Below, in pieces: positions 29,524 through 38,102 of a stretch of DNA of 64,000 nt; the stretch's first letter is position 1; each line of letters starts with the position of its first letter. Origin of the DNA: Waterburya agarophytonicola KI4. GTDB lineage: Bacteria; Cyanobacteriota; Cyanobacteriia; Cyanobacteriales; Xenococcaceae. The translations under genes were made by a program, and so were the position numbers. The notes beneath the pieces are model-generated. The model was not told the origin of the DNA. It did not search any database and saw only the letters and a list, made by a program, of their open reading frames with translations. The stretch covers positions 96,975 through 160,974 of the forward strand of contig NZ_JADWDC010000002.1 in NCBI RefSeq assembly GCF_020640915.1. The letters are read 5' to 3'.

Positions 29524-29808
29524 ATGAAAAAGTTATTTTGTCTCTCCGCTGCCGTTCTAAGTTTTGCGGTTCAAGGAGTAGCTTTTGCTCAACAACAAGG
29601 TGCTCCAATTAGTGAAGCCGAATTTGAAATTTTAGTTTCTACTATTTGTCGTGCTTCATCGAGTTCAACTCCAGCAGAGATCGCTAGCTCAATTGCTGCT
29701 AAAGCTAGTAGTTCTATGAATAAAGAACAAGTAGAACAACTTCAAGAGCTAGCTATAGGAATGAATTCTATGCCTACTGCACAAAAAAACACCTTGTGTA
29801 ATTCCTAA
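29524..29808 (+). CDS. small exported protein, unknown function
   Basis: A 94-residue protein with a clear Sec signal peptide (MKKLFCLSAAVLSFAVQGVA, cleavage after AFA) leaving about 70 residues. The mature part has one Cys near each end (STICRA and TLCNS), suggesting a disulfide, and a Ser/Ala-rich helical middle (EIASSIAAKASSSMNKEQV). I do not recognise the family. It lies between two larger secreted proteins on the same strand, 41 bases before the VWA gene, so it is likely co-transcribed with that gene. Confidence 0.78.
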   Translation: MKKLFCLSAAVLSFAVQGVAFAQQQGAPISEAEFEILVSTICRASSSSTPAEIASSIAAKASSSMNKEQVEQLQELAIGMNSMPTAQKNTLCNS

Positions 29809-29849
29809 TCATATCAATAGCTTTTAAATAACAGAAGAAAATAATTATA

Positions 29850-31232
29850 ATGTTCAAATTTATCGATTTTCAAAAAATAACAGCGGTTAGCATCCTTGCT
29901 GTTTTAATGGCAGGAACTTTAATTAGTTTGCCAGCTATTTCTAAGAATGACAACAATAACGGTCATGGAAATAACTGCGATGGTATTGATTCGAGCAACC
30001 CTGGAAATGGTTCGCCTAATGGCAATAATTCCAATCACAACGAAACCGATCCTAATGTTGATGATGAAGGGCGTGGTAACTGTTCTACTACCCAAGCAAC
30101 GGGTGTTTTGAGTCCATCAGCAGTTTCTAAGACAGCAGTTGTCACTCAAACTATTTCTCTGGATAGAACTATCACCGTTAATATGGATGATCTTGTGGAG
30201 ACAATTACTACTACTGCCCCTGTTGAAAAACTAGATATTTTGTTTTTGGCTGACAACACAGGTAGTATGGGTTCGGCAATTGAAAATGTTCAAGATAATG
30301 CCGAAGATTTGTTGGAGACAATTTCAGAAACCTATGATGATGTAGAATTTGGAGTCGCTAAATATTATGGCGATCCTCAAGAAGAGATAGTAGAATATCA
30401 AGCTACAGGAGAAACTGAAACAAGATCTTATAGATATAAGTCTGGGAGAAGATGGTATACATACACTTGGGAAGTACCAGTTTATGAAAGGGTAGTTGTC
30501 GGTGAAGTCGGGGCTACTGGTGCTTATCAACTTCAAGATGCTGTTGGCAGTGGAACAGTAGATGATGCTCTTGATGCAATTGATGATTGGAGTGCTTCGG
30601 GGGGTGATGATTGGCCAGAGGCTAATTTCTTTGCCTTACATCAAGCTGCTACTTCAGGGGGTTCAACTAATACTGGTTATACCTCAGGATTTAATACCAA
30701 TTGGCGTAGTGGTGCTAAAAAAATTATTGTTTGGTTTGGCGATGCTAAATCTCACACCGATACAGTCAGCCAAGCAGAAGCTATTCAAGCTCTAAATGAT
30801 AATGATGTTACGGTCATTGCCATCCACACTAATACCACTAGCGCCAGCTTAACCGATGGTATAGACTCAAATTCTCAAGCATCCACCATTGCTACTGAAA
30901 CTAGTGGTCAATATGCTAGTGTTTATAGTTCGCAATTAGCCAACAAAATGGAAGAACTGATTGAGCTAGCAGCAGTAGAAACTACTACAACTACTACGAC
31001 TTCTCCGACTATCGACTTGGTATTTGGTAATGAAGGGGACACTCAAGGATTAGATATTAGTTATGTTTGTACCGATCCTTTAGGTTGTAATAATGTCAAA
31101 CATGGAGATGTTCGCACCTTTCAAATGAACGTTACAAGTGATGTTGGCGGTAACTTCGAATTTAAAACAATTGCTGAAAATGTTGGCGGTGCAGTAGCAG
31201 ATAACAACCTTGCTTTTCACTTTACAGATTAA
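29850..31232 (+). CDS. exported von Willebrand factor A domain protein
   Basis: A 460-residue secreted protein. The signal-like N-terminus (ITAVSILAVLMAGTLISLPA) is followed by NNNGHGNNC, as in the fibro-slime protein. After an Asn/Asp-rich linker, a VWA domain (about 127-375) begins LDILFLADNTGSMGSAI; D135, T137 and S139 form a MIDAS metal site, and ASGGDDWPEANFFAL matches the second metal loop. A YKSGRRWYTYTWEVPVYERV hairpin is inserted between the early strands. A Thr-rich hinge (ETTTTTTTSPT) leads to a C-terminal beta region with two cysteines. It likely acts in adhesion or matrix binding. No anchor seen. Confidence 0.86.
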   Translation: MFKFIDFQKITAVSILAVLMAGTLISLPAISKNDNNNGHGNNCDGIDSSNPGNGSPNGNNSNHNETDPNVDDEGRGNCSTTQATGVLSPSAVSKTAVVTQTISLDRTITVNMDDLVETITTTAPVEKLDILFLADNTGSMGSAIENVQDNAEDLLETISETYDDVEFGVAKYYGDPQEEIVEYQATGETETRSYRYKSGRRWYTYTWEVPVYERVVVGEVGATGAYQLQDAVGSGTVDDALDAIDDWSASGGDDWPEANFFALHQAATSGGSTNTGYTSGFNTNWRSGAKKIIVWFGDAKSHTDTVSQAEAIQALNDNDVTVIAIHTNTTSASLTDGIDSNSQASTIATETSGQYASVYSSQLANKMEELIELAAVETTTTTTTSPTIDLVFGNEGDTQGLDISYVCTDPLGCNNVKHGDVRTFQMNVTSDVGGNFEFKTIAENVGGAVADNNLAFHFTD

Positions 31233-31266
31233 AAACTTTAAATTTAAGCATTTTATTAAGCATTTG

Positions 31267-31299
31267 AGCGATCGCTTTACACAAGGCGATCGCTTTTTT
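31267..31299 (+). terminator. HIP1-built terminator after the VWA gene
   Basis: Two GCGATCGC octamers (31268-31275 and 31287-31293 region) around a short loop containing TACACA, followed by TTTTTT. Same design as the terminator at 29223-29260. Confidence 0.8.
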
Positions 31300-31336
31300 C
31301 TTAGATAATTAATAGCATTGAAGTAGAGGCAAACAA

Positions 31337-31768
31337 TTAACCAAAATAACCATCTTTCATAATTTGCTCAACCTCAACAATATCATCTTCAGGAATTTCA
31401 AAATCAAACCTCATTGTAGAGATCGCATCCTGATAAATATCAGAATATTCAGATTTAAGATAATTCTTCAAACTGGGATTTTTCTTGAGGATTCGATTAA
31501 TACGATTGCGGAAATTAACAACTTCTTGCTGCCAACTTTTGCGACATCTTTCTACTTCCTCATCCCAGTACCTTAGTTTGAGGATATGCTCAATTAATCG
31601 CTGCATATAACTATCTAGCGATCGCTTTTCTGACTTTCCCATGTCGTCAATTTCGTCCAGCAGATTATCCCAGTCCATATTGGCAAAATCTCTATTTTGA
31701 ATAGCTTCTTTTGTCTTTTCAATCCAAAGATTGAAGTCGCGATCGTGTAATTGTTTTAAATTAGTCAT
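31337..31768 (-). CDS. DUF29 family protein
   Basis: A 143-residue soluble protein of the DUF29 family, abundant in cyanobacteria. Typical segments are FNLWIEKTKEAIQNRDFANM, LLDEIDDMGKSEKRSLDSYM and HILKLRYWDEE. The fold is helical. No catalytic residues are assigned and the function is unknown. I start at the ATG giving MTNLKQLHDRDF, where family members usually begin, instead of an in-frame ATG seven codons upstream. It is convergent with the VWA gene and separate from the glycan operon by 38 bases. Confidence 0.82.
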   Translation of the reverse strand: MTNLKQLHDRDFNLWIEKTKEAIQNRDFANMDWDNLLDEIDDMGKSEKRSLDSYMQRLIEHILKLRYWDEEVERCRKSWQQEVVNFRNRINRILKKNPSLKNYLKSEYSDIYQDAISTMRFDFEIPEDDIVEVEQIMKDGYFG

Positions 31769-31806
31769 GATCTTTAGTTGTGTAGACAATTTATTTATAG
31801 CTACTT

Positions 31807-33351
31807 TTATAAGTTACTCGGAATAATCGTGCGATCGCCACATACTTCGGAATTTAAAGCTGCTCGAATGGAATAATCATAATCTAGTTCGGGATGGAAG
31901 TAAGAGCTATATAAGAAGGCATATTTTAAAGCTGCGATGGGTGCTGTTTGGGTATCTTCACCAATATGTTTGCTCAATAAACATACTTGTTCGTTAGGTT
32001 TTATTTGGTTGACGAATTCTGATTTGACTCCAAAAGCAAGATGTTTATCTAAGGTAATAAAAGAAGGTTTGGCATAGAATTTACCGACTTTAATTAAAAT
32101 AATCGTGAGAAATATTGTATATAATAATCCCACATATTTTGGTTGCAACCATCGTCCGATAAACTCTTTATTTTTAGGCAAAGATATTAAATATAAATTG
32201 AGAGATACCAAACAAATCATCCAGTACATAAAGTATCTTAATTCGTGGGACTGAGGAAAATTCAACGGAATAATCGACATGGCGATCGCAGTAAATAATG
32301 CAGCCTTTGCTTCTCTAGCAGTGCTATTTTTTGATGAGTTATTAACAATTGCTTCTCTTAGTGCCAACCCGATTAATAATAATAGATTAAATACTACATA
32401 AACTCCCCAAAAACCTCCTTTGCGACTGCGATCAATATCTCCACTCCATTGATCGGGAGTCCAAAATAGAGGCGCATTTATTTCTAATACGGACTTAACC
32501 CAATTTATCTGGCGATTTCCCCCTTCATAGGCTTCTGGACTTAATTTATGGTTGAGAACAATTCCCCCAATTTGAATTTTGATGGGATAGAGAGGGTTTT
32601 GATATAAAACAGTATTTTTGACAGGAGTAGCAAAGATAATGATACTTGCCACTAAAGCTATGGGAATAACTTTGGTTAGTTTAACAGTCGGTTTTTGTTG
32701 AAAGTAAAGCCAGCCTAATCTAATACCTGCGACTATTAAAATTACGAATACTAAAGGTTGTAGCTGAGTCTTGGTATTGGCTGCGATCGCAGCACCAACA
32801 AAAGCGATCGCTAATTCTTTAATATTAGGTAATTGCCGATTTTTATAAAAGCTATAGGTCATCATGACCAAAATAGAAGTGCCGATGTTACCAAATAGAT
32901 CGACAAAACTTGTAGTGGCGTGAGTTAATACTAAAGGAATAGAAAATAGGGCGATCGCCGATAAATATAGAGGTACTTTAAAATAGCTTCTGAGGAAAAA
33001 TAAATAGCCAATTACGCTGAAAAAGCTGACCAAATTCGTAGATTGAATCCTCCTCGTAATTCTCCAGAATATACCCTGAAGAAAATGAGCTAATAGGGGA
33101 AAACCATCGAAACGGGGTTCAAACCATTTTTCATCGCCAATAAACATTTCTCTGGGTAAAATACCCCCAAGCCTGCCAGCAAAAGGTAGATGATACCAGC
33201 CTGGATCGTAGTTATTATCTAAATCTATAATTGCTTTAAAAAAGATGGCAATAACTAGAGTTATGGCAATAAAAGATAAAATTATTTCTATTCCCAGTTT
33301 GCTCTCTTTTAGTTGCTTTAACTGTTTGTGTTTACTAGCAGAATTCAACAT
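31807..33351 (-). CDS. GT-C-like polytopic membrane protein
   Basis: A 514-residue integral membrane protein with about ten hydrophobic segments. An extracytoplasmic loop after the first span contains NNYDPGWYHLPFAGRLGG, placed like the Asp-containing loop of GT-C glycosyltransferases that use lipid-linked sugars. No named family is certain. It is the last gene of the leftward run 37558 to 31807 (31 bases from the preceding gene). With the upstream glycosyltransferases and sulfotransferase it probably acts late in making a sulfated glycan or glycolipid. ATG start. Confidence 0.7.
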   Translation of the reverse strand: MLNSASKHKQLKQLKESKLGIEIILSFIAITLVIAIFFKAIIDLDNNYDPGWYHLPFAGRLGGILPREMFIGDEKWFEPRFDGFPLLAHFLQGIFWRITRRIQSTNLVSFFSVIGYLFFLRSYFKVPLYLSAIALFSIPLVLTHATTSFVDLFGNIGTSILVMMTYSFYKNRQLPNIKELAIAFVGAAIAANTKTQLQPLVFVILIVAGIRLGWLYFQQKPTVKLTKVIPIALVASIIIFATPVKNTVLYQNPLYPIKIQIGGIVLNHKLSPEAYEGGNRQINWVKSVLEINAPLFWTPDQWSGDIDRSRKGGFWGVYVVFNLLLLIGLALREAIVNNSSKNSTAREAKAALFTAIAMSIIPLNFPQSHELRYFMYWMICLVSLNLYLISLPKNKEFIGRWLQPKYVGLLYTIFLTIILIKVGKFYAKPSFITLDKHLAFGVKSEFVNQIKPNEQVCLLSKHIGEDTQTAPIAALKYAFLYSSYFHPELDYDYSIRAALNSEVCGDRTIIPSNL

Positions 33352-33382
33352 TAGGGAATGATTATTAATTATTAATTATTAA

Positions 33383-34396
33383 TTACTGATTTTGTTTAGA
33401 AGTAAATAAGGCAAATCGCTCGACAGAAGATACTACAGCGAATACGGCTAAGACAATTACCACTGCTACGATATAGAGAAATCTTTGCATCAAAGAAAAC
33501 TGAACTGCGATCGCGTCGGAAACGTCAAATAACCTTAATAAACCAATCCAGCTGAATTCCATTAATCCTAAATTGGCAGGAGTAAAGCTAAATAACATCG
33601 CTAGCTGAACTATAGGAGTCACAAAGGTAACAGCCCAAAGTTTAATTTTAAATCCACCTGCGATCGCAATTAAAACTCCGCGGATGATCCAAACTAGATA
33701 GCGAACTACAGAAATCCAATAAAGATAGAGGGTAAAGTTTTTACCTAAGATAGAATTCTTATCAGTTGCCATAGCTGGTTGAGCATCTTTAGTTTTTCCC
33801 GACTTGAGTTGCTTCACCCAAGTTAAGGCTGCAATCAAAAACGATATTAAACTACGGTGCCACTTGTTAATCATAAAATGCACGGCAATGATAGTTGCAA
33901 TCCAAATCCAAATTGCTAGCGACAAGGAGATGTATCCCAAGGCATATAAGATTGAAGCTGGGAACAAAAGTAAAGGAATTAGAAAGTTAAAGAACTGATC
34001 GTAAATAACTGACAAAAAACCTTTGGAAAAAGAGCTTATTTTGTGTATTCTTAAAGCTAAATTTTGTACCATAACCATGCCCACATATTGAGGCATAAAT
34101 TGCATGGTTAAAGAACCCAAGGTTGTATAAAACAAATAAAATTTTAATGATTGCTGACTAGCTTGCTGACTATCAGGAGTTAGCTTTTGAGTTACCAAAC
34201 CCCACTTGTATGCTGTTAAAAATGTATGGACGATCAAGGCAGTAATAGCCAATCCTGCATATAAAGGATTCAAGCTATAGAAACTAGTGACAACTTGTTC
34301 TAGATCTACTTCTGTAAATTTTAAAATTAACCAAACTAAGAAAAAGCCCAAAGCTAGAGATAATATGCTCGATATAATATTCTTTTTATTTAGCAT
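33383..34396 (-). CDS. LPG-synthase-like (UPF0104) membrane protein
   Basis: A 337-residue polytopic protein of the lysylphosphatidylglycerol-synthase transmembrane family. It begins IISSILSLALGFFLVWLILK, has FLTAYKWGLVTQKL early, and shows the family's PANLGLMEFSWIGLLRLFDV near the C-terminus. The cytosolic aminoacyl-transfer domain of MprF is absent, so it is the flippase-like form often found in glycan loci. It may move a lipid-linked intermediate. The next gene of the run starts 31 bases downstream. Confidence 0.8.
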   Translation of the reverse strand: MLNKKNIISSILSLALGFFLVWLILKFTEVDLEQVVTSFYSLNPLYAGLAITALIVHTFLTAYKWGLVTQKLTPDSQQASQQSLKFYLFYTTLGSLTMQFMPQYVGMVMVQNLALRIHKISSFSKGFLSVIYDQFFNFLIPLLLFPASILYALGYISLSLAIWIWIATIIAVHFMINKWHRSLISFLIAALTWVKQLKSGKTKDAQPAMATDKNSILGKNFTLYLYWISVVRYLVWIIRGVLIAIAGGFKIKLWAVTFVTPIVQLAMLFSFTPANLGLMEFSWIGLLRLFDVSDAIAVQFSLMQRFLYIVAVVIVLAVFAVVSSVERFALFTSKQNQ

Positions 34397-34474
34397 TATT
34401 TTTTCCTAGTCTCATTACTCATCACTCATTATTTAATAGTACGAAGAAAATTAATAGACAATTAATCAAAATAA

Positions 34475-35404
34475 CTATAACTTGTCGTATCCCCATTTAG
34501 TCTCAAAGTCTATATCGACTAACTCCGATAATCGAGCAACTTGAGGCTGATATTTTTCCATTAAGTCAATTTTTATTGCTTCAGGGATACTAGTTTTCGG
34601 TGCTTGATGCCAGAGAAATTTTTCGACAATATTATCGCGAATAAATTCGTTAAATTCTTGAGATAATAAATTTTTAGAAATATTCTTTAACAGGGGGCTG
34701 TTCACCAATTTGTTAATAGCTTTAAACTTAACTTCCTTATTAGTATTGACCGTTTCATATTCAGGAATAAAATTAGGATCGACTCCTAAAAATTCTAAGA
34801 TTTCCCGATAAAAACTTTGGTTATCTGACTGAAACTCTTCAAAAACAATTACTTTCATTTGCTCTGGCTTAAAGCGATCGCAATACCGTTTTACCTGCTG
34901 ATAATATTGCACTCGGCGATCGTAGTAAAGATAGCTTGGGGTGGTGACTCTAGGGCTAGATACTGTCTCGGCAATACGATCTTCTTCCAGAGCTAAAGCA
35001 GTTAGGAAATCTGGCTCATTTTCTTCAGTAAACTTGACGTAGTGACTATGAAGGGAATAGAGAAACTTAGCTGGTTCGCGCAAAATAATGATTATTTTGG
35101 CATCAGGATTAAAATTATGAATTTTTTCTGCTGCTACCTGAGAATATAAATAATTAGTCGAAGATTCTCCTGCAACTTTAGCATCTTCGGCTTTGGCAAA
35201 AAGCTGTAAATATGCCGACTCGCTTCTAAAATCAAAAAAACGCTTTTTTCCGTAGGCAAGGTCGCTTTCTAAGTGAAAATCAGAACAAAAAAAATGTGGC
35301 TCTTTAATGCTCGACATATAAATTTCAGGGTGTTGCCCCAAAAATTGATGTAAAGCAGTCGTTCCCGATTTTGGTTGCCCGACAATAAATAAATTAGGCT
35401 TCAT
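34475..35404 (-). CDS. PAPS-dependent sulfotransferase
   Basis: A 309-residue cytosolic sulfotransferase. The 5'-phosphosulfate loop is FIVGQPKSGTTALHQFL (residues about 5-21) and the 3'-phosphate site is KIIIILREPAKFLYSLHSHY (about 104-123), both as in Sulfotransfer_1. The acceptor is not predictable, but the operon of glycosyltransferases and membrane proteins suggests a sugar hydroxyl on a lipid-linked or surface glycan. Length is normal. It follows the GT2 gene by 28 bases. Confidence 0.88.
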   Translation of the reverse strand: MKPNLFIVGQPKSGTTALHQFLGQHPEIYMSSIKEPHFFCSDFHLESDLAYGKKRFFDFRSESAYLQLFAKAEDAKVAGESSTNYLYSQVAAEKIHNFNPDAKIIIILREPAKFLYSLHSHYVKFTEENEPDFLTALALEEDRIAETVSSPRVTTPSYLYYDRRVQYYQQVKRYCDRFKPEQMKVIVFEEFQSDNQSFYREILEFLGVDPNFIPEYETVNTNKEVKFKAINKLVNSPLLKNISKNLLSQEFNEFIRDNIVEKFLWHQAPKTSIPEAIKIDLMEKYQPQVARLSELVDIDFETKWGYDKL

Positions 35405-35432
35405 GAATTAGAGAGAATAGAAATAAAAAAGC

Positions 35433-36374
35433 TTATGTTTGCGTCTGAAGTTTTGCCTTGAGTCGAGCAAATACACGCTCTTGAATCCGAGAATCTTGCC
35501 AATATCTGCGCCACCCCATTGGTCCTAACCCCAGAAAATCGATCCCTAATTTGATTAGGTTGGGTGATTCTCCGTGTACCATTGCTGCCAATGTCGTATT
35601 GACCTCCGTAGAGAAAAAAGCCACTTTAGCGACTTCACTTTTAGGTTTGACATTGAGATGGCGATCGACTACGAAACGCATCTGTTGACGAAATTCCGCT
35701 ACGCTAGAGCTACGACGGATCGTTTGAGAATCACCGTGTACTCTAAATGCTGCTAGAGGTTTGGCAACATAATAAGTATCTCCCATCGAAGCTAACTTGA
35801 GCCAAAAATCCCAGTCTGCGGTGTACCAAAGTTCGCTATTTAACGTCCCCAAATTTAAAGCAGTTTGTCGGTTGAAAATAGGAGAAGGAATAGCAATAAA
35901 GTTTTGCACTAACAACTTTTCTTTCATCTCTGCCAAAGAGATTATTCTCTCTTGCCCCAAAGGACATTGCCACAAACCCAAAGGTTTTCCCTTGCTATCG
36001 ATGAATACCGCATCGTGGAGATAGAGACTGGCTTTGGGATGGTTTGCGATCGCTTTTTTCATCTTCTGCAACCTCCCTTCTAACCACAAGTCATCCTGAT
36101 GCAGAAAACAAGCATATTTACTAGTAGCTACCGATAAAGCATGATTAGTGTTTGCTACCCAGTTACCCGCTCTTGCTTTTGTAATCAGCTTGATATTGAG
36201 CTTGTCTTGATAGCTTGCCACTATTGCTAAAGTATCATCTGTCGAGCCATCGTCAATGACAACGCATTCAATTTCATCATCCTGCTGCACTATTACTGAG
36301 TTGAGCGCAGCAGGTAGATACTTGCTGCCGTTATAGGTAGGAATAATTACCGAAAGCCAAGGCTGTTTAATCAT
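35433..36374 (-). CDS. family 2 glycosyltransferase
   Basis: A 313-residue GT-A type enzyme. The nucleotide-binding start is LSVIIPTYNGSKYLPAALNS, followed by VVIDDGSTDDT. A DxD-like site is seen as HQDDLW, and the acceptor region has WYTADWDFWLKLA. It has no membrane segment. It overlaps the upstream gene by 4 bases (ATGA), a sign of translational coupling. The donor and acceptor cannot be told from sequence. The C-terminal LGPMGWRRYWQDSRIQ is an amphipathic stretch that may touch the membrane. Confidence 0.88.
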   Translation of the reverse strand: MIKQPWLSVIIPTYNGSKYLPAALNSVIVQQDDEIECVVIDDGSTDDTLAIVASYQDKLNIKLITKARAGNWVANTNHALSVATSKYACFLHQDDLWLEGRLQKMKKAIANHPKASLYLHDAVFIDSKGKPLGLWQCPLGQERIISLAEMKEKLLVQNFIAIPSPIFNRQTALNLGTLNSELWYTADWDFWLKLASMGDTYYVAKPLAAFRVHGDSQTIRRSSSVAEFRQQMRFVVDRHLNVKPKSEVAKVAFFSTEVNTTLAAMVHGESPNLIKLGIDFLGLGPMGWRRYWQDSRIQERVFARLKAKLQTQT

Positions 36375-37558
36375 CGTTTTAATCCTAAGATGCTCAAGAA
36401 GAAACTAGAGAAAATTGTTTGCATTCCCAAAGCCAAACAGGTTACTCCAGGAATCACAATCGGCATAGTTTCAGCAGGGTTGAGAGAACCAAAGTTGTTT
36501 TGTCCCCAAATACCAAAGGCATATATTGAAGCAGAAGTACCCATCACTAGTAAGACACAACCTGAAATTAATCCTGTTTCGAGGTTGAGATATTTGAACA
36601 ATTTGTTTAAACGTCTGTCTTCGGGTAATAGTCCTTCGTTGATACCAAATATTTTAGTAAAAAGAGCAAACATTACAATTTGAAAGCCAATAGTCATTGC
36701 TGTGGAAGAGTAAAGCAAGCTATGAACTTTAGGGCTGGGAAGTAGAGATAGAGTGGCGAGCAGTCCCGCTAAGATTAAAAAGATTCCTGGGTAAAAGAAC
36801 AACCAACGGGGACTATACATCAATAAGAAACGTAAGTGTCTCCAGCCATCACGCCAGGTATTGAGGTGAGGAGGACGACTGCGACCATCAGGAGATAGAG
36901 TAGTGGGTACTTCGGTAATTTGCATTTTGTGGAGAGTAGCTTTAACTACCATCTCGCTCGCAAATTCCATTCCTGTAGTCTGTAATTCTAAAGAGGAAAT
37001 AGCCTCTTTACGGAATCCTCTCAATCCGCAGTGGAAATCATTACAAGGACTATTAAACAGTAGTTTGCCAATACCAGTTAGTACGGGGTTGCCCAAATAA
37101 CGGTGTAAAAAAGGCATTGCACCAGACTCGATACCACCTTTAAAGCGATTGCCCATTACTAAGTCGTAACCGTTACGCAACTTTTTGACAAAGGGATTGA
37201 GGTTGCTAAAGTCGTAGCTATCATCTGCATCCCCCATGATGATGTATTTGCCTCTAGCTGCTTCAATACCGCCTTTAAGCGCGCTACCATAACCTTTGGC
37301 GGGGACATTAACTACTCTAGCATTAAGTCTTCTAGCAATCCCTTGTGAGCCATCGTTACTACCGTTATCGGCAATAATTACTTCCCCAGCCAAATCGTTT
37401 TCTTTGATGAACCACTGTGCCTTTTTGATGCAGGTTTCTAGGGTTTCTGCTTCATTCAGACAGGGCATAATAATCGAAACTTCGATCGCACTGCCTTGTT
37501 CAAGTTGCTCGATACGTCGTTTGATTGGTGTTTCTCTGGTACTGATGTTACCCAACAT
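36371..37558 (-). CDS. DPM-like family 2 glycosyltransferase with membrane domain
   Basis: A 395-residue protein. The GT2 domain (about 25-255) has VSIIMPCLNEAETLETCIKK, IIADNGSNDGS, the metal site MGDADDSYD and NRFKGG, matching dolichyl-phosphate mannose synthase-like enzymes that charge a polyprenyl phosphate with a sugar. A C-terminal domain adds about four membrane spans (from LFFYPGIFLILAGLLATL onward). It is the first gene of the leftward glycan run and thus probably supplies its lipid-linked sugar. ATG start; a 544-base divergent region lies upstream. Confidence 0.88.
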   Translation of the reverse strand: MLGNISTRETPIKRRIEQLEQGSAIEVSIIMPCLNEAETLETCIKKAQWFIKENDLAGEVIIADNGSNDGSQGIARRLNARVVNVPAKGYGSALKGGIEAARGKYIIMGDADDSYDFSNLNPFVKKLRNGYDLVMGNRFKGGIESGAMPFLHRYLGNPVLTGIGKLLFNSPCNDFHCGLRGFRKEAISSLELQTTGMEFASEMVVKATLHKMQITEVPTTLSPDGRSRPPHLNTWRDGWRHLRFLLMYSPRWLFFYPGIFLILAGLLATLSLLPSPKVHSLLYSSTAMTIGFQIVMFALFTKIFGINEGLLPEDRRLNKLFKYLNLETGLISGCVLLVMGTSASIYAFGIWGQNNFGSLNPAETMPIVIPGVTCLALGMQTIFSSFFLSILGLKR

Positions 37559-38102
37559 AGTTAATCCTCTTTCGATAATTGGTGAAAAGTTTCAGACCTA
37601 ATCTTTCTGTTTGCAGATGCTTTTGATTTGGATGCGCTTGAATTAATAGCTAAACCAAAAAAAATAAAATATGCGATAAGTAATAACTTTAAAAAAGAAA
37701 TTATTTTAATTGTCCTTGGTCAAATGCTGGCTCGTTCGGTGTTTGCGGAAAATAAATCAGTTTGTCAGCAATTCTCTATTGTTTTTGTCTAGGTAAAATA
37801 GATAGTAATATAATCGCTTTTTTTACTTTTGCTTCCTTAAAAACGAATTGATTATTAGCTACAACTAGCTAGTGTTTGATTGATTTTTTTTAGCATATAA
37901 AATATAAAAAGTAGATAAGGGATGTCCGCTTAATTTTAATAATTAAGCTTACATTAAGAAAATAACCGATTTGGGTAAAAGTCTGGTGAACGATTTAAAA
38001 AATAAGGAATTTAAAAAGTACTCAATAATCAATGGTTTTTATTTAAAATGATTTTATGGCTGCCATAAACACGGATATTTGTTTTTTCTGCTTCTGAAGT
38101 GT
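37559..38102. other. 544-base divergent intergenic region
   Basis: AT-rich DNA between the glycan operon and the UPF0182 gene. It should hold both promoters. I see no credible ORF, RNA gene, repeat or HIP1 site in it. Confidence 0.5.
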
